NCBI RefSeq assembly: GCF_000611675.1
Contig: NZ_JATV01000001.1
Coordinates: 1-64,000, forward strand
DNA: 64,000 nucleotides
Direction: 5' to 3'
From: Flavobacterium succinicans LMG 10402
Lineage (GTDB): Bacteria > Bacteroidota > Bacteroidia > Flavobacteriales > Flavobacteriaceae
Part shown: positions 9,137-18,484 of the stretch, piece by piece
Numbering within the stretch: the first letter of the stretch is position 1
Layout of the letters: each line of letters opens with the position of its first letter
The notes under the pieces: generated by a model
What the model was told of the DNA's origin: nothing
Database searches by the model: none
Seen by the model: the letters and a program-made list of their open reading frames with translations, nothing else
Made by a program: the position numbers and the translations under genes

Positions 9137-9214
9137 AGGAATCGTGTTTTGAAAACAGATGTGGTGCTCCTTGAATTAGAAAATTAGAATTTAATTGGTA
9201 GTTGAAAATAAGAA

Positions 9215-10519
9215 ATGAGAAAAAATATAATTGCGTTTTTGTTATTGCTTTTGTGTGGTCCTTGGGTGTATTGTCAAGATGTATTGACGATACAAGATGC
9301 AGTGGCGATTGCTTTGGAAAATAACTTTGAGATTAAAATCGCAAAGAATAGTCTAAGTATTGATAAAGTCAATGTTTCTGAGGGAAATGCAGGCATGCTT
9401 CCTTCTTTAACGGGCTCTTTTATTGATAATAATAGGATTCAAAATACTTCGCAAACCCTACAATCCGGGCAAGTGAATTCACTCAAAGATGCTAAAAATA
9501 ATAGCATGAATTATGGCGTGAGTTTGGATTGGACAGTTTTTGATGGCTTACGAATGTTCGCGAGATACGATCAATTGAAAGAATTGCAAAAATTAGGAGA
9601 AGCCAAATTAAAACAAACAATTTTGAGCAAAATTGGTGCGGTGAACGCTACCTATTTTGATTTGGTACAACAACAGCAGCAATTGATTGCCATTGACAGT
9701 ACTTTGTTGATTTCTACCCAACGATTACAGTTGGCCGAAAATCGTTTCAAGATTGGGAAGGCTTCTAAATTGGAGGTTTTGAATGCTCAAGTGGATTTGA
9801 ATACCGATAAAGTAGCTTTGTTGCGACAAAAAGAATTGTATGCCAATACCAAAATAAAATTGAACCAAATTTTGGCACGTGATGCTCAAACTTCTTTTTC
9901 AGTTTTAAATGATGTAATAGTGGATAATTCTTTAATTTTAAATGAATTAAACGATTTAGCTAAAAAGCAAAACCCACAATTACAATCACAGATTATTGCC
10001 AAAAATATTTCCGAATTGCAACTCAAACAAGTTAAAGCTGCTCGTTATCCGGTGATTAGTTTGAATTCAGGTTATAATTTTCAAAATACTGAATCGAGTT
10101 TGGGATTTACCACAGAATCTTCGGCTAGAGGTTTTAATTATGGTTTTACTGCTACCTTAAATATTTTTGATGGTTTTGCTCAAAATAGAAATGAGAAAAT
10201 TGCAAAACTAGAAATTGAAAACACCAAATTGGCGATTGAACAACAAACTCAAGCTTTAGAATCGCAATTGTCTACTTTTTATCAAACGTATTTGACCAAT
10301 TTGGAACTGGTTACTTTGGAAGAAAACAATGAAGCTATTGCCAAACAAAACCTTGCCATTACAATCGATAAACTAAAAATTGGTACCATAACCACCATCG
10401 AATTTAGAGCCGCACAATTGAATTATGTGAATGCCAGAGTTAGAAATAGCAACGCACAATATCAAGCCAAATTATCCGAAATAGCCTTAAAAGAGTTGGC
10501 AGGTACTATTTCATATTAA
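9215..10519 (+). CDS. TolC family outer-membrane efflux protein
   Basis: This 434-residue protein has a signal peptide (about 1-20, ending WVYCQ) and two repeats of the outer-membrane efflux domain. Examples are LTIQDAVAIALENNFEIKIAKN near residue 24 and the long helical segment QTILSKIGAVNATYFDLVQQQQQL near 145, followed by a second copy from about 250. TolC-type trimers form the outer-membrane exit duct for the adaptor and pump encoded upstream. The 187 bp gap from the pump gene holds a hairpin repeat, but all genes point the same way and probably form one transcript. Confidence 0.93.
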   Translation: MRKNIIAFLLLLLCGPWVYCQDVLTIQDAVAIALENNFEIKIAKNSLSIDKVNVSEGNAGMLPSLTGSFIDNNRIQNTSQTLQSGQVNSLKDAKNNSMNYGVSLDWTVFDGLRMFARYDQLKELQKLGEAKLKQTILSKIGAVNATYFDLVQQQQQLIAIDSTLLISTQRLQLAENRFKIGKASKLEVLNAQVDLNTDKVALLRQKELYANTKIKLNQILARDAQTSFSVLNDVIVDNSLILNELNDLAKKQNPQLQSQIIAKNISELQLKQVKAARYPVISLNSGYNFQNTESSLGFTTESSARGFNYGFTATLNIFDGFAQNRNEKIAKLEIENTKLAIEQQTQALESQLSTFYQTYLTNLELVTLEENNEAIAKQNLAITIDKLKIGTITTIEFRAAQLNYVNARVRNSNAQYQAKLSEIALKELAGTISY

Positions 10520-10535
10520 TATTTTCAATCCTTTT

Positions 10536-11399
10536 ATGACTTCTTACAACCCTAAAGATTGGTTTCGATTTATTTTCTTTTTCAGCAAAGGAGATACTTT
10601 TAGAAAATTAATTCCAATCATGATTTTAATAGGATGCTATTCAGCTGGAATTGCCTATTTAGAGATGGAATATTGGCATTTACCGGATAGTAGTCATGTC
10701 AAAAACATTTCGCTAATGCATGGCATGTTGGGTTTTGTGATTTCATTATTATTAGCTTACCGCACCAATACAGCTTATGATCGTTGGTGGGAAGGCCGCA
10801 AAATGTGGGGTGGTTTAGTAAATAACAGTAGAAATCTAGCTATTAAGTTATCGGCTATTTTGCAAGACGATAAGGATAAAGTGTTTTTTAGAAAAATGAT
10901 TCCAGGCTATGCTTCGATTTTGCAAAAACATTTAAGCGATGATGAAACTGCACAACAATTATTTGACGATGTCGATCTACAAATTAATCAACAACGACAT
11001 CGCCCGAATCAAATCGCCCAAATGTTGTTTCAAAAAGTAAATGATTTGTACCAATCTCATAAAATAACAGGTGATCAATTGATTATTTTGAACACAGAAT
11101 TACAGTCTTTTACTGAGATTTGTGGCGCTTGTGAACGTATAAAAAATACGCCTATCCCCTATTCGTACAGTGCCTTTATCAAGAAATTCATTTTTATCTA
11201 CGTACTTACTTTGCCTTTTGGTTATGTTTTTAGCTTAGGGTATTATGTAGTTCCTGTAGTCGTTTTTATTTTTTATGTCTTGGCTAGTCTTGAATTGATT
11301 GCCGAAGAAATAGAAGACCCTTTTGGTTCGGATGCCAACGATTTACCTACTGCAAAAATCGCATCCAATATTAAAAAACACATCGAAGAATTGTTGTAA
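10536..11399 (+). CDS. Bestrophin-like (UPF0187) membrane protein
   Basis: This 287-residue protein resembles bacterial bestrophin homologues, which form pentameric anion or cation channels. The signature FVISLLLAYRTNTAYDRWWEGRK lies near residues 68-90, after a hydrophobic segment at 25-45 (IPIMILIGCYSAGIAYL). Two more hydrophobic helices follow near 215-255, and the acidic EEIEDPFGSDANDLP motif near the end is typical. It starts 16 bp after the TolC gene and may be cotranscribed. No role in efflux is implied beyond this proximity. Confidence 0.85.
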   Translation: MTSYNPKDWFRFIFFFSKGDTFRKLIPIMILIGCYSAGIAYLEMEYWHLPDSSHVKNISLMHGMLGFVISLLLAYRTNTAYDRWWEGRKMWGGLVNNSRNLAIKLSAILQDDKDKVFFRKMIPGYASILQKHLSDDETAQQLFDDVDLQINQQRHRPNQIAQMLFQKVNDLYQSHKITGDQLIILNTELQSFTEICGACERIKNTPIPYSYSAFIKKFIFIYVLTLPFGYVFSLGYYVVPVVVFIFYVLASLELIAEEIEDPFGSDANDLPTAKIASNIKKHIEELL

Positions 11400-11442
11400 T
11401 TAGAAGAAGGACGATTGGAGTGTCTAAAAAATAAGCAAAATG

Positions 11443-11474
11443 TTTCTCTCTACAAGGTTCAATCCTTATATTTG
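11443..11474 (+). promoter_or_regulatory. Putative pheT promoter
   Basis: TTTC (11443-11446), a 20 bp spacer, then TATATTTG (11467-11474), an exact TAnnTTTG box 21 bp before the pheT ATG. Confidence 0.65.
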
Positions 11475-11495
11475 CATTCTTATTAAAAATGACAA

Positions 11496-13916
11496 ATGAA
11501 GGTATCATATAATTGGTTAAAACAATTTATTAAAATTGATTGGAATTCAGAAGAAACAGCTGCTTTGCTTACAGATTTAGGTCTAGAAGTTGAAACTGTT
11601 GATAAATACCAATCAGTAAAAGGAGGTTTAGAAGGCATTGTAATTGGACATGTATTGACTTGTGTACCGCACCCAGATGCCGATCGATTAAAAGTAACTA
11701 CAGTAGATTTAGGTGATGGAGTTCCCGTTCAAATAGTATGTGGAGCCAGTAATGTTGCTGCTGGTCAAAAAGTACCCGTGGCTACTATTGGTACCGTTTT
11801 ATTTGATAAAGAAGGAAATCCATTTACCATAAAAAAAGGAAAAATTAGAGGGCAAGAAAGTCATGGAATGATTTGTGCTGAAGACGAATTAGGTCTTGGT
11901 GAAAGTCATGACGGAATTATGGTCTTGGACGAATCCTTAGTTCCTGGCACAAAAGCAGCAACTGTTTTCAAAATAGAAAATGATGAAGTATTTGAAATTG
12001 GTCTAACGCCAAACCGTGCTGATGCCATGAGTCATTTAGGTACCGCTAGAGATTTGCGTGCTGGTATGATTCAAAGTGGACAAAATGTAGAGTTAATCAC
12101 TCCATCCGTAAGTAATTTTAGAGTAGATAAGCGTACGCTTAAAATAGATATTAATGTTAAAGACAGTAAATTAGCACCAAGATATTGTGGGGTTACGATT
12201 TCTGGAATTACCGTTAAAAGTTCTCCAGAATGGTTGCAAAATCGCTTAAAAGCCATTGGAATCAATCCTAAAAATAATATTGTAGACGTTACAAACTACG
12301 TTTTACATGATTTAGGACAGCCCTTGCATGCTTTTGATGCCAACAAAATTACTGGAAAAATACACGTGCAAACTCTAGAAGCGGGTACTAAATTCATCAC
12401 ATTAGATGATGTAGAAAGAAGCTTGCATGAAGAAGATTTAATGATTTGTGATGACAAAGGTCCAATGTGTATCGCGGGTGTTTTTGGAGGAAAAAAATCA
12501 GGAGTTACTGAATATACAACGGCAATTTTCTTAGAAAGTGCTTACTTTAATCCTGTAAGTATTCGAAAAACGGCCAAGAGACACCAATTAAACACCGATG
12601 CTTCTTTCCGTTTTGAGCGTGGCATCGATCCAACAATCACTGAATATGCCTTAAAAAGAGCGGCACTTTTGATTCAAGAAGTGGCTGGCGGCGAAATTAC
12701 ATCTGATATTATCGACATTTATCCTAAAAAAGCAGAAGATTTTACCGTTTTTCTAAATTTCAACAAAGTGGCCAAAATTATTGGTCAAGAAATTCCAAAA
12801 GACACCATCAAACAAATCTTAGCTTCTCTTGAAATTAAAGTCAATAGCGTTACCGATGCTGGGTTAGGACTTATTATTCCTGCCTATCGTGTAGATGTAC
12901 AACGTGAAATTGATGTTATTGAAGAAATTCTTAGAGTTTACGGTTATAACAATATTACTACATCCAAAAAACTTAATGCTTCTGTAGCCAATGCACCAAG
13001 AACGGAAGATTATAAGGTACAAAACACTGTAGCTTCTCAGTTGAATGCACAAGGTTTTCATGAAATGATGGCGAATTCCTTGACTACTGCAACTTACGCG
13101 CAACTCTCAGAGAACTTAAAAGAAGAGCACAACGTTACAATGTTGAATCCTTTGAGTAGCGATTTGTCAACTATGCGTCAGTCGTTATTGTTTTCTGGTT
13201 TAGAAGCTTTAGCGTATAATATCAATAGAAAAAATGCCGATTTGAAGTTGTTTGAATTCGGTAAATCATATCATAATTTCCCTACTGGTTATGAAGAAAT
13301 AAAGCATCTAACTTTGTTTCAAACTGGTAATCGTAACAAAGAAAATTGGAATTACGCCACTCAACCCACTAATTTCTTTTTATTGAAAGGAAATGTAATG
13401 TCCATTCTTGAAAAACTAGGCATTCAAAAGGCTACTAGTATTCCTGTAACAACCGATGTTTTTGCTGAGGGAATTGCTTTAGGAATCGGACAGGAAATCT
13501 TGGTGGAATTTGGTCTGGTAAAAAAATCGATTCTAAAATCATTCGGCATCAAGCAAGAAGTTTTATTTGCTGATTTTAATTGGGCTTTGGTTTTAAAACT
13601 AGTGTCTAACAAAATTAAATTTACTGACATTCCAAAATATCCAGAAGTGCGCAGAGACTTGGCATTACTTGTAGATACTGCCGTTACGTATGATGCTATC
13701 TATAAAATCGCACGTCAAACTGAAAAGTCTTTATTAAAAGAAGTTAATCTGTTTGATGTTTACGAAGGGAACAATTTACCCGAAGGAAAAAAATCATATG
13801 CTCTTAGTTTTATTATTCAAGATGAGAATAAAACCTTGGAAGAAGCACAAATTGATAAAATCATGAGTAAATTGCAACGAAATTTCGAAACAGAACTCGG
13901 AGCTTCTTTACGCTAA
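11496..13916 (+). CDS. pheT: Phenylalanine--tRNA ligase beta subunit
   Basis: PheT pairs with PheS to charge tRNA-Phe. The 806-residue length is normal. Visible domains are an N-terminal MKVSYNWLKQFI segment, the tRNA-binding EMAP-like domain (GHVLTCVPHPDADRLKVTTVDLGDG, near 51), the B3/B4 editing region (about 210-390), B5 (about 405-480), the catalytic-like core and a C-terminal anticodon-binding FDX-ACB domain (FTDIPKYPEVRRDLALL, near 710). pheS is not adjacent, as is common in Bacteroidota. It has its own promoter and a strong terminator. Confidence 0.97.
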   Translation: MKVSYNWLKQFIKIDWNSEETAALLTDLGLEVETVDKYQSVKGGLEGIVIGHVLTCVPHPDADRLKVTTVDLGDGVPVQIVCGASNVAAGQKVPVATIGTVLFDKEGNPFTIKKGKIRGQESHGMICAEDELGLGESHDGIMVLDESLVPGTKAATVFKIENDEVFEIGLTPNRADAMSHLGTARDLRAGMIQSGQNVELITPSVSNFRVDKRTLKIDINVKDSKLAPRYCGVTISGITVKSSPEWLQNRLKAIGINPKNNIVDVTNYVLHDLGQPLHAFDANKITGKIHVQTLEAGTKFITLDDVERSLHEEDLMICDDKGPMCIAGVFGGKKSGVTEYTTAIFLESAYFNPVSIRKTAKRHQLNTDASFRFERGIDPTITEYALKRAALLIQEVAGGEITSDIIDIYPKKAEDFTVFLNFNKVAKIIGQEIPKDTIKQILASLEIKVNSVTDAGLGLIIPAYRVDVQREIDVIEEILRVYGYNNITTSKKLNASVANAPRTEDYKVQNTVASQLNAQGFHEMMANSLTTATYAQLSENLKEEHNVTMLNPLSSDLSTMRQSLLFSGLEALAYNINRKNADLKLFEFGKSYHNFPTGYEEIKHLTLFQTGNRNKENWNYATQPTNFFLLKGNVMSILEKLGIQKATSIPVTTDVFAEGIALGIGQEILVEFGLVKKSILKSFGIKQEVLFADFNWALVLKLVSNKIKFTDIPKYPEVRRDLALLVDTAVTYDAIYKIARQTEKSLLKEVNLFDVYEGNNLPEGKKSYALSFIIQDENKTLEEAQIDKIMSKLQRNFETELGASLR

Positions 13917-13987
13917 TTTATTTATTGTAAACACAATATGCATTTAACCAAAATCAGAACTTCGATTGGTTATAGAATACAAAAGCT

Positions 13988-14026
13988 GAATCTCAAAGCC
14001 AACATCGGTTTTGAGATTCTTTTTTT
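13988..14026 (+). terminator. Rho-independent terminator of pheT
   Basis: GAATCTCAAAGCC and GGTTTTGAGATTC form a 13 bp stem with one G-T pair around AACATC, followed by a run of seven or more T residues. Confidence 0.85.
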
Positions 14027-14102
14027 ACTGAATCGTTAATTGAATATTTATTTATTAATAAAATTGAGTTTGAAAACAATTTTCAAAGTGAAAATTGCTA
14101 TT

Positions 14103-14110
14103 TAAATTTG
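14103..14110 (+). promoter_or_regulatory. Putative -7 box of the DUF3822-rsmD operon
   Basis: TAAATTTG matches TAnnTTTG and lies 30 bp before the ATG at 14140. It lies downstream of the more upstream in-frame start at 14095, which argues for 14140 as the real start. A -33 box is not clear. Confidence 0.5.
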
Positions 14111-14139
14111 TAAGTTTGCTAGAGGTCAAAAGCACAAAA

Positions 14140-14946
14140 ATGAGTATAACGGAGAAAAAATATAATAAACTTGCAATTCAAGTATCCTTGACAGGATTAT
14201 CCTTTTGTTGTTTCGATACCTTAAATGGAAAGATCCTATCTTTTAACGAAGTACTTTTCGATACATTTCACAAGGCGAATAAAATTGAAGAGCTTTTTTC
14301 AGATGCTTTTCAACAGTTTCCTGTCTTAAAAGAAAAATATGATGAAATCACGGTAATTCACAATAACAGCCTTTCTACTTTTGTTCCAGCACCCTTGTTT
14401 GACGAAAACTATTTAGGTAGTTATTTGCAGTACAATACTAAAGTATTTGAAACTGATTTTTTCACCTATGATACCATTGCCAATTACGAAATGAAAACCG
14501 TTTATATTCCGTACGTAAATATCAATAATTTTTTTATTGATCAATTTGGTTCGTTTGATTATAAACATGCTAATAGTATTTTGGTAACCAAAATTTTAGA
14601 AGCTTCCAAAAATAATGACACCAAGAAAATGGTGATACATTTTAATACCGGCCATTTTGAAATTATTGTAGTGCAAAATCAACAGTTGTTACTCTTCAAT
14701 TCCTTTGATTATACTACACCCGAAGATTTTTTATACTATATACTTTTCACAGCCGAACAACTGAGTTTAAATCCAGAAAATTTCCCATTAGAAATTATTG
14801 GAAATATTACTACTGAAAGTTTGTATTATCAAATCGCTTACCAATACGTTAGAAATATCTCTCTTTTTGATGTGAGTGCCTTACAACGAAACAATACTTT
14901 TTCAGAAGCTATCAACAGACAACATTTTATACTCTTCAACTCATGA
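14140..14946 (+). CDS. DUF3822 family protein
   Basis: This 268-residue protein belongs to a Bacteroidota-specific family (DUF3822). The folds of its two halves resemble the actin-like ATPase domain seen in pilus-assembly proteins, although no nucleotide-binding motif is evident to me. It opens MSITEKKYNKLAIQVSLTGLSFCCF. The start at 14140 is preferred over 14095 because a -7 promoter box lies between them. Its stop overlaps the rsmD ATG by 4 bp, a pairing that suggests translational coupling. Function is unknown. Confidence 0.78.
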   Translation: MSITEKKYNKLAIQVSLTGLSFCCFDTLNGKILSFNEVLFDTFHKANKIEELFSDAFQQFPVLKEKYDEITVIHNNSLSTFVPAPLFDENYLGSYLQYNTKVFETDFFTYDTIANYEMKTVYIPYVNINNFFIDQFGSFDYKHANSILVTKILEASKNNDTKKMVIHFNTGHFEIIVVQNQQLLLFNSFDYTTPEDFLYYILFTAEQLSLNPENFPLEIIGNITTESLYYQIAYQYVRNISLFDVSALQRNNTFSEAINRQHFILFNS

Positions 14947-15539
14947 GAATCATTTCAGGAAAATACAAAGGTAGACGCATCTCACCACCAAAGAATCTTC
15001 CGGTTCGCCCTACCACAGACATGAGCAAAGAAGCTTTGTTCAATGTCTTGAATAATCATTTCAATTTTGAAGGCTTAAAAGTTTTGGATTTATTTGCAGG
15101 CACTGGCAATATCAGCTACGAGTTTGCTTCACGAGGATGCTCCCCTATCACTTCGGTAGATGGCGACTTTGGATGTGTAAAATTCATCAAGCAAATTACA
15201 GCAGAGTTTGATTTTACGATTGCCGCTACAAAAAGTGATGTTTTTAAATTTTTAGAAAATTGCAAAACCAGCTATGATATCATTTTTGCCGATCCTCCAT
15301 ATGGATTGGATCAAGCTACTTTTGAAAAAGTAGTGCTTTTAGTTTTTGAAAATAATTTACTAAACGAAGAAGGCATGATGGTTATTGAGCATTCAAAATA
15401 CACCAAAATGTCGCATTTGGATAATTTTTCATTTCAAAAAAGTTATGGTGGGTCTTTTTTCAGTTTTTTTGAATTCAACAATACCGATGAAGAAGAAGAA
15501 TTAGAAGGAGATTTTGATGTAACTGATTCGGAAGAATAA
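14943..15539 (+). CDS. rsmD: 16S rRNA (guanine(966)-N2)-methyltransferase RsmD
   Basis: RsmD methylates G966 of 16S rRNA using S-adenosylmethionine. The 198-residue protein shows the family start MRIISGKYKGRRI, then RPTTDMSKEALFN. The SAM-binding motif I is VLDLFAGTGNISYE near residue 44, and the catalytic DPPY motif (FADPPYGL) is near 118. The tail after residue 180 is very acidic (EEEELEGDFDVTDSEE), a feature outside the conserved fold. It overlaps the DUF3822 gene by 4 bp and is followed by a two-way terminator. Confidence 0.94.
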   Translation: MRIISGKYKGRRISPPKNLPVRPTTDMSKEALFNVLNNHFNFEGLKVLDLFAGTGNISYEFASRGCSPITSVDGDFGCVKFIKQITAEFDFTIAATKSDVFKFLENCKTSYDIIFADPPYGLDQATFEKVVLLVFENNLLNEEGMMVIEHSKYTKMSHLDNFSFQKSYGGSFFSFFEFNNTDEEEELEGDFDVTDSEE

Positions 15540-15543
15540 AAAA

Positions 15544-15577
15544 AGAGCGTCTTTGGTAAAACAAAGGCTTTTTTTTG
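15544..15577. terminator. Bidirectional terminator between rsmD and rnpB
   Basis: AGCGTCTTTG and CAAAGGCT form an imperfect stem. It is followed by eight T residues on the plus strand and preceded by seven A residues, so it can end rsmD on one strand and rnpB on the other. Confidence 0.7.
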
Positions 15578-15585
15578 TAAAAAAA

Positions 15586-15900
15586 ATGCAGACCTATAAG
15601 CCGGATTCTGTATTTCGATTACTCGAAACCCTTATCATTTATCTAGACTTACAATTACTCATAAGTTCAAGCTATCTACCCTTCAGCAACGAACGAGAAG
15701 CCCTTAAATGCTGATATACTTGATATTTCACCGCATAGAGTTTACCTGGTTTCACTACAGCATTACCTGTACATACTTTCTGTTGCACTTGTCCTAATCC
15801 CAACGAATTGGAACCGACGGGAATTACCCGCTATGCTTCTCTGTGGTGTCCGGACTTTCCTCCCTTCCAAAAACGGAACGACGATAAGGCGGTCTGCGGT
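15586..15900 (-). ncRNA. rnpB: RNase P RNA (bacterial type A)
   Basis: The minus strand starts ACCGCAGACC, and GCAGACC pairs with GGTCTGC at the 3' end to form P1. The conserved core GGAGGAAAGTCCGGACACC is near the 5' end, and ACAGAATCCGGCTTAT is near the 3' end, the universal RNase P signatures. GGTAAACTC and the GGGTAATTCCCGTCGG segment also fit. RNase P RNA is the catalytic subunit that removes tRNA 5' leaders. The length of about 315 nt is slightly short but typical for Bacteroidota. Exact ends are inferred from P1. Confidence 0.95.
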
Positions 15901-15901
15901 G

Positions 15902-15932
15902 CAAAAGTAACTTTTTTAAACCATTTTTCAAG
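15902..15932 (-). promoter_or_regulatory. Putative rnpB promoter
   Basis: The minus strand reads CTTG (15932-15929), a 19 bp spacer, then TACTTTTG (15909-15902). The box ends just 2 bp before the inferred 5' end, so the true RNA start may be a few bases inside the range given. Confidence 0.65.
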
Positions 15933-16018
15933 ATTAAAATGACTTTAATCCCAATTACAATAAGACTATTTCATAAAGACTGAAAGGATAAAAATAGTTT
16001 ACTTTATTATTCACATCA

Positions 16019-16057
16019 AAAAAAAAATCTAACTAGGTTTTACGCTAGTTAGATTTT
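16019..16057 (-). terminator. Terminator of the NupG-like transporter gene
   Basis: AAAATCTAACTAG and CTAGTTAGATTTT form a perfect 13 bp stem with an 8-base loop, followed on the minus strand by a long T run. Confidence 0.88.
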
Positions 16058-16073
16058 GAATGATCTTATTTTT

Positions 16074-17453
16074 TTATGAATGGTTAACCGATTCGACTTC
16101 ATTGGGATGATGCTCATGTTTGAACAATATCGCAAAAGCAATAGCGATTACTAATGAATAAATAGCAAAAGCCAACCAGATCGTATGCCAATCTTTCATC
16201 AATATTGCAGAATCAAAGATCCCATTTTCAGTGATCTTCTTGCCTTGACTTTCAATAAAACCAAGCATTTTTGGATTAGAAGTTTCAGTTTCTAAAAAAA
16301 CGGCTAAGTCGCTAGTGCTTTTGAATGACTTCGTGAAAAATTGATCAATCGCCCAACCTGAAGTAAAACTTCCTAAAACCGCACCGATACCGTTGGTCAT
16401 CATCATAAACAATCCTTGAGCAGAAGAACGGTTTTTTGAATCGGTATTGGTTTCTACGAACAAAGAACCTGAAATATTGAAAAAATCAAAGGCCATTCCA
16501 TAGACTACGCAGGAAAGAATTATCATCCACAATCCATTTACAGGATCACCAAAAGCAAATAATCCAAAACGAAGAACCCACGCCAACATACTAATCAGCA
16601 TTACCTGTTTGATACCAAAACGTTTCAAAAAGAATGGAATAGCCAAAATAAATAAAGTTTCCGAAATTTGAGAAATCGACATAATAATAGTAGAATATTC
16701 CACTACAAACGAATCAGCATATTTTGGAAAATGTTTAAATTCATCTAAAAACACATCACCATAAGCGTTCGTCAATTGTAACGCAGCTCCCAAAAACATA
16801 GAAAAAATAAAAAACAAAGCCATCTTGTAATTGGCAAAAAGCTTAAATGATTCTAAGCCCATCATTTCCATGAACGATGCATTTTCTTTTAGTAAATTTT
16901 GAGGTTTACATTTGGGTAACGAAAAAGAATACAGTCCCAAACAAATCGCTGCAATTCCTGCTATATAAAACTGATTAGCCGAAGCTTTATTGTCAGTTAG
17001 ATTAGTAATCCACATTGCGGCTATAAATCCTACAGTTCCAAACACACGAATTGGCGGAAAATCTTTCACTACATCGCAATTGTTTAATTTAAGGGCGTTG
17101 TAAGAAATCGAATTACTCAAGGCAATTGTTGGCATATAACAACACATCGCCAAAAGCATCACATAAATAAAATTGTCTGGAGTAGTAATCTGTGGCAAGT
17201 AAAACAAGACTAAAGCATATAAAATATGCAAAATGCCATACAACTTTTCTGCATTTACAAATCGATCTGCTATAATTCCTGATAACGTTGGCATGAACAA
17301 AGAGGCAATCCCCATTGTACTAAAAACCAATCCAAATTGGGTACCATCCCATTGTTTTGTGCCAAACCAAAAATTGGCAATAGTGATAAGCCAAGCTCCC
17401 CAAACAAAAAATTGTAGGAAACTCATGATAATCAATCTAATTTTAATTCCCAT
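16074..17453 (-). CDS. Nucleoside:H+ symporter family MFS transporter (NupG-like)
   Basis: This 459-residue inner-membrane protein has about 12 hydrophobic segments and begins MGIKIRLIIMSFLQFFVWGAWLITI. This matches the NupG/XapB nucleoside permease branch, as do the WDGTQFGLVFSTMGIASLFMP stretch and the late VVYGMAFDFFNISGSLFVE motif. The family imports nucleosides using the proton gradient. No nucleoside catabolism gene is adjacent, so the substrate is inferred from family only. It follows cmk on the same strand but has its own terminator. Confidence 0.85.
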   Translation of the reverse strand: MGIKIRLIIMSFLQFFVWGAWLITIANFWFGTKQWDGTQFGLVFSTMGIASLFMPTLSGIIADRFVNAEKLYGILHILYALVLFYLPQITTPDNFIYVMLLAMCCYMPTIALSNSISYNALKLNNCDVVKDFPPIRVFGTVGFIAAMWITNLTDNKASANQFYIAGIAAICLGLYSFSLPKCKPQNLLKENASFMEMMGLESFKLFANYKMALFFIFSMFLGAALQLTNAYGDVFLDEFKHFPKYADSFVVEYSTIIMSISQISETLFILAIPFFLKRFGIKQVMLISMLAWVLRFGLFAFGDPVNGLWMIILSCVVYGMAFDFFNISGSLFVETNTDSKNRSSAQGLFMMMTNGIGAVLGSFTSGWAIDQFFTKSFKSTSDLAVFLETETSNPKMLGFIESQGKKITENGIFDSAILMKDWHTIWLAFAIYSLVIAIAFAILFKHEHHPNEVESVNHS

Positions 17454-17522
17454 AGAGTTGAATTGAAGTAGTAAAAAAAATAAGCAGTAAACTTACTATT
17501 TTAAATAGGTATTTACAAAAAA

Positions 17523-18218
17523 TTAAACCGCTTTAATCGCATCTTGAACCAAATCAAATACAATGTCAAACTGCTCTTTTTTATTTAAATAGGAATTGTC
17601 AATTTCTATGGCGTCTTCCGCTATGACCAATGGAGAATCCTCTCGATGCGTATCAATATGATCGCGTTCCATTACATTATGCAGCACGGCTTCATAACTC
17701 ACTTCATCTCCTTTTTCTTTCAATTCATCAAAACGACGTTGCGCCCTAGTTTCTGCACTAGCAGTCATAAAAATCTTCAATTCAGCCTCTGGAAAAACAA
17801 CCGTTCCAATGTCACGACCGTCCATAACAATGCCTTTGTTTTTGCCCATTTCTTGTTGCTGTTCTACTAATTTTGATCGCACTTCCGAAACTTCAGCTAC
17901 TTTACTCACAAAATTTGAAACGGCAATGGTACGTATTTCATTTTCTACGTTTTTTTGGTTCAAAAACATCTCGGCATAACCAAGCGATTCATTGAATTGA
18001 AACGATAATTGAATACTAGGTAAGGTCGCAATCAAAGCTGTTTTGTCAAAATTTTCTTTAGTAATCAAACCGTTTTGCATGGCAAAGTACGCCACGGCTC
18101 GGTACATAGCTCCAGTATCTACATAAATATAGCCTAATTCTTTCGCTAATTGTTTGGCCAAAGTACTTTTCCCAGTAGAGGAAAAGCCATCAATAGCAAT
18201 GGTGATTTTTGTGTTCAA
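17523..18218 (-). CDS. cmk: Cytidylate kinase
   Basis: Cmk phosphorylates CMP and dCMP with ATP in pyrimidine nucleotide recycling. The 231-residue protein has Walker A near residues 8-19 (IDGFSSTGKSTLAKQ), the YVDTGAMYRAVAYFA substrate-binding motif near 32, VMDGRDIGTVVFPEAELKIF near 133, and the LID segment RAQRRFDELKEKG. Length and motifs are normal. It follows porQ on the same strand across a 266 bp gap that carries a hairpin repeat. Confidence 0.96.
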   Translation of the reverse strand: MNTKITIAIDGFSSTGKSTLAKQLAKELGYIYVDTGAMYRAVAYFAMQNGLITKENFDKTALIATLPSIQLSFQFNESLGYAEMFLNQKNVENEIRTIAVSNFVSKVAEVSEVRSKLVEQQQEMGKNKGIVMDGRDIGTVVFPEAELKIFMTASAETRAQRRFDELKEKGDEVSYEAVLHNVMERDHIDTHREDSPLVIAEDAIEIDNSYLNKKEQFDIVFDLVQDAIKAV

Positions 18219-18344
18219 AATGAAAATAATTTATGATAATCTTTCCTGCTGGATAGGATTACGAATTTATAAAATAAAGATCTTTACCTAAGTGCGCTTT
18301 TTTTTTAGGAACAGCAACTCTGGGCATTTTTAATAAACAGGGTT

Positions 18345-18413
18345 CCCGCTATCCGCTATATCTTTGTTTTTTTTGCAAAAAAAAAAACAAAGGATGCCGC
18401 TGCTATCGGGGTT
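18345..18413 (-). repeat. Dispersed hairpin repeat, copy 2
   Basis: On the plus strand it reads CCCGCTATCCGCTATATC, then a T-rich/A-rich inner stem (CTTTGTTTTTTTTGC / AAAAAAAAACAAAG), then GATGCCGCTGCTATCGGGGT. This is the reverse orientation of copy 1. It lies between porQ and cmk, which are codirectional. Confidence 0.85.
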
Positions 18414-18484
18414 AAAGAGCCACAATGGTCTTTATTAACCATCAATCATAACTAAAAAAATCAGGCTGCAAAGTTAACAAACTC

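Noticed and set aside
14095-14139. An earlier in-frame ATG for the DUF3822 gene.
   Set aside because: A TAAATTTG promoter box lies between it and 14140, and the family N-terminus begins at 14140.
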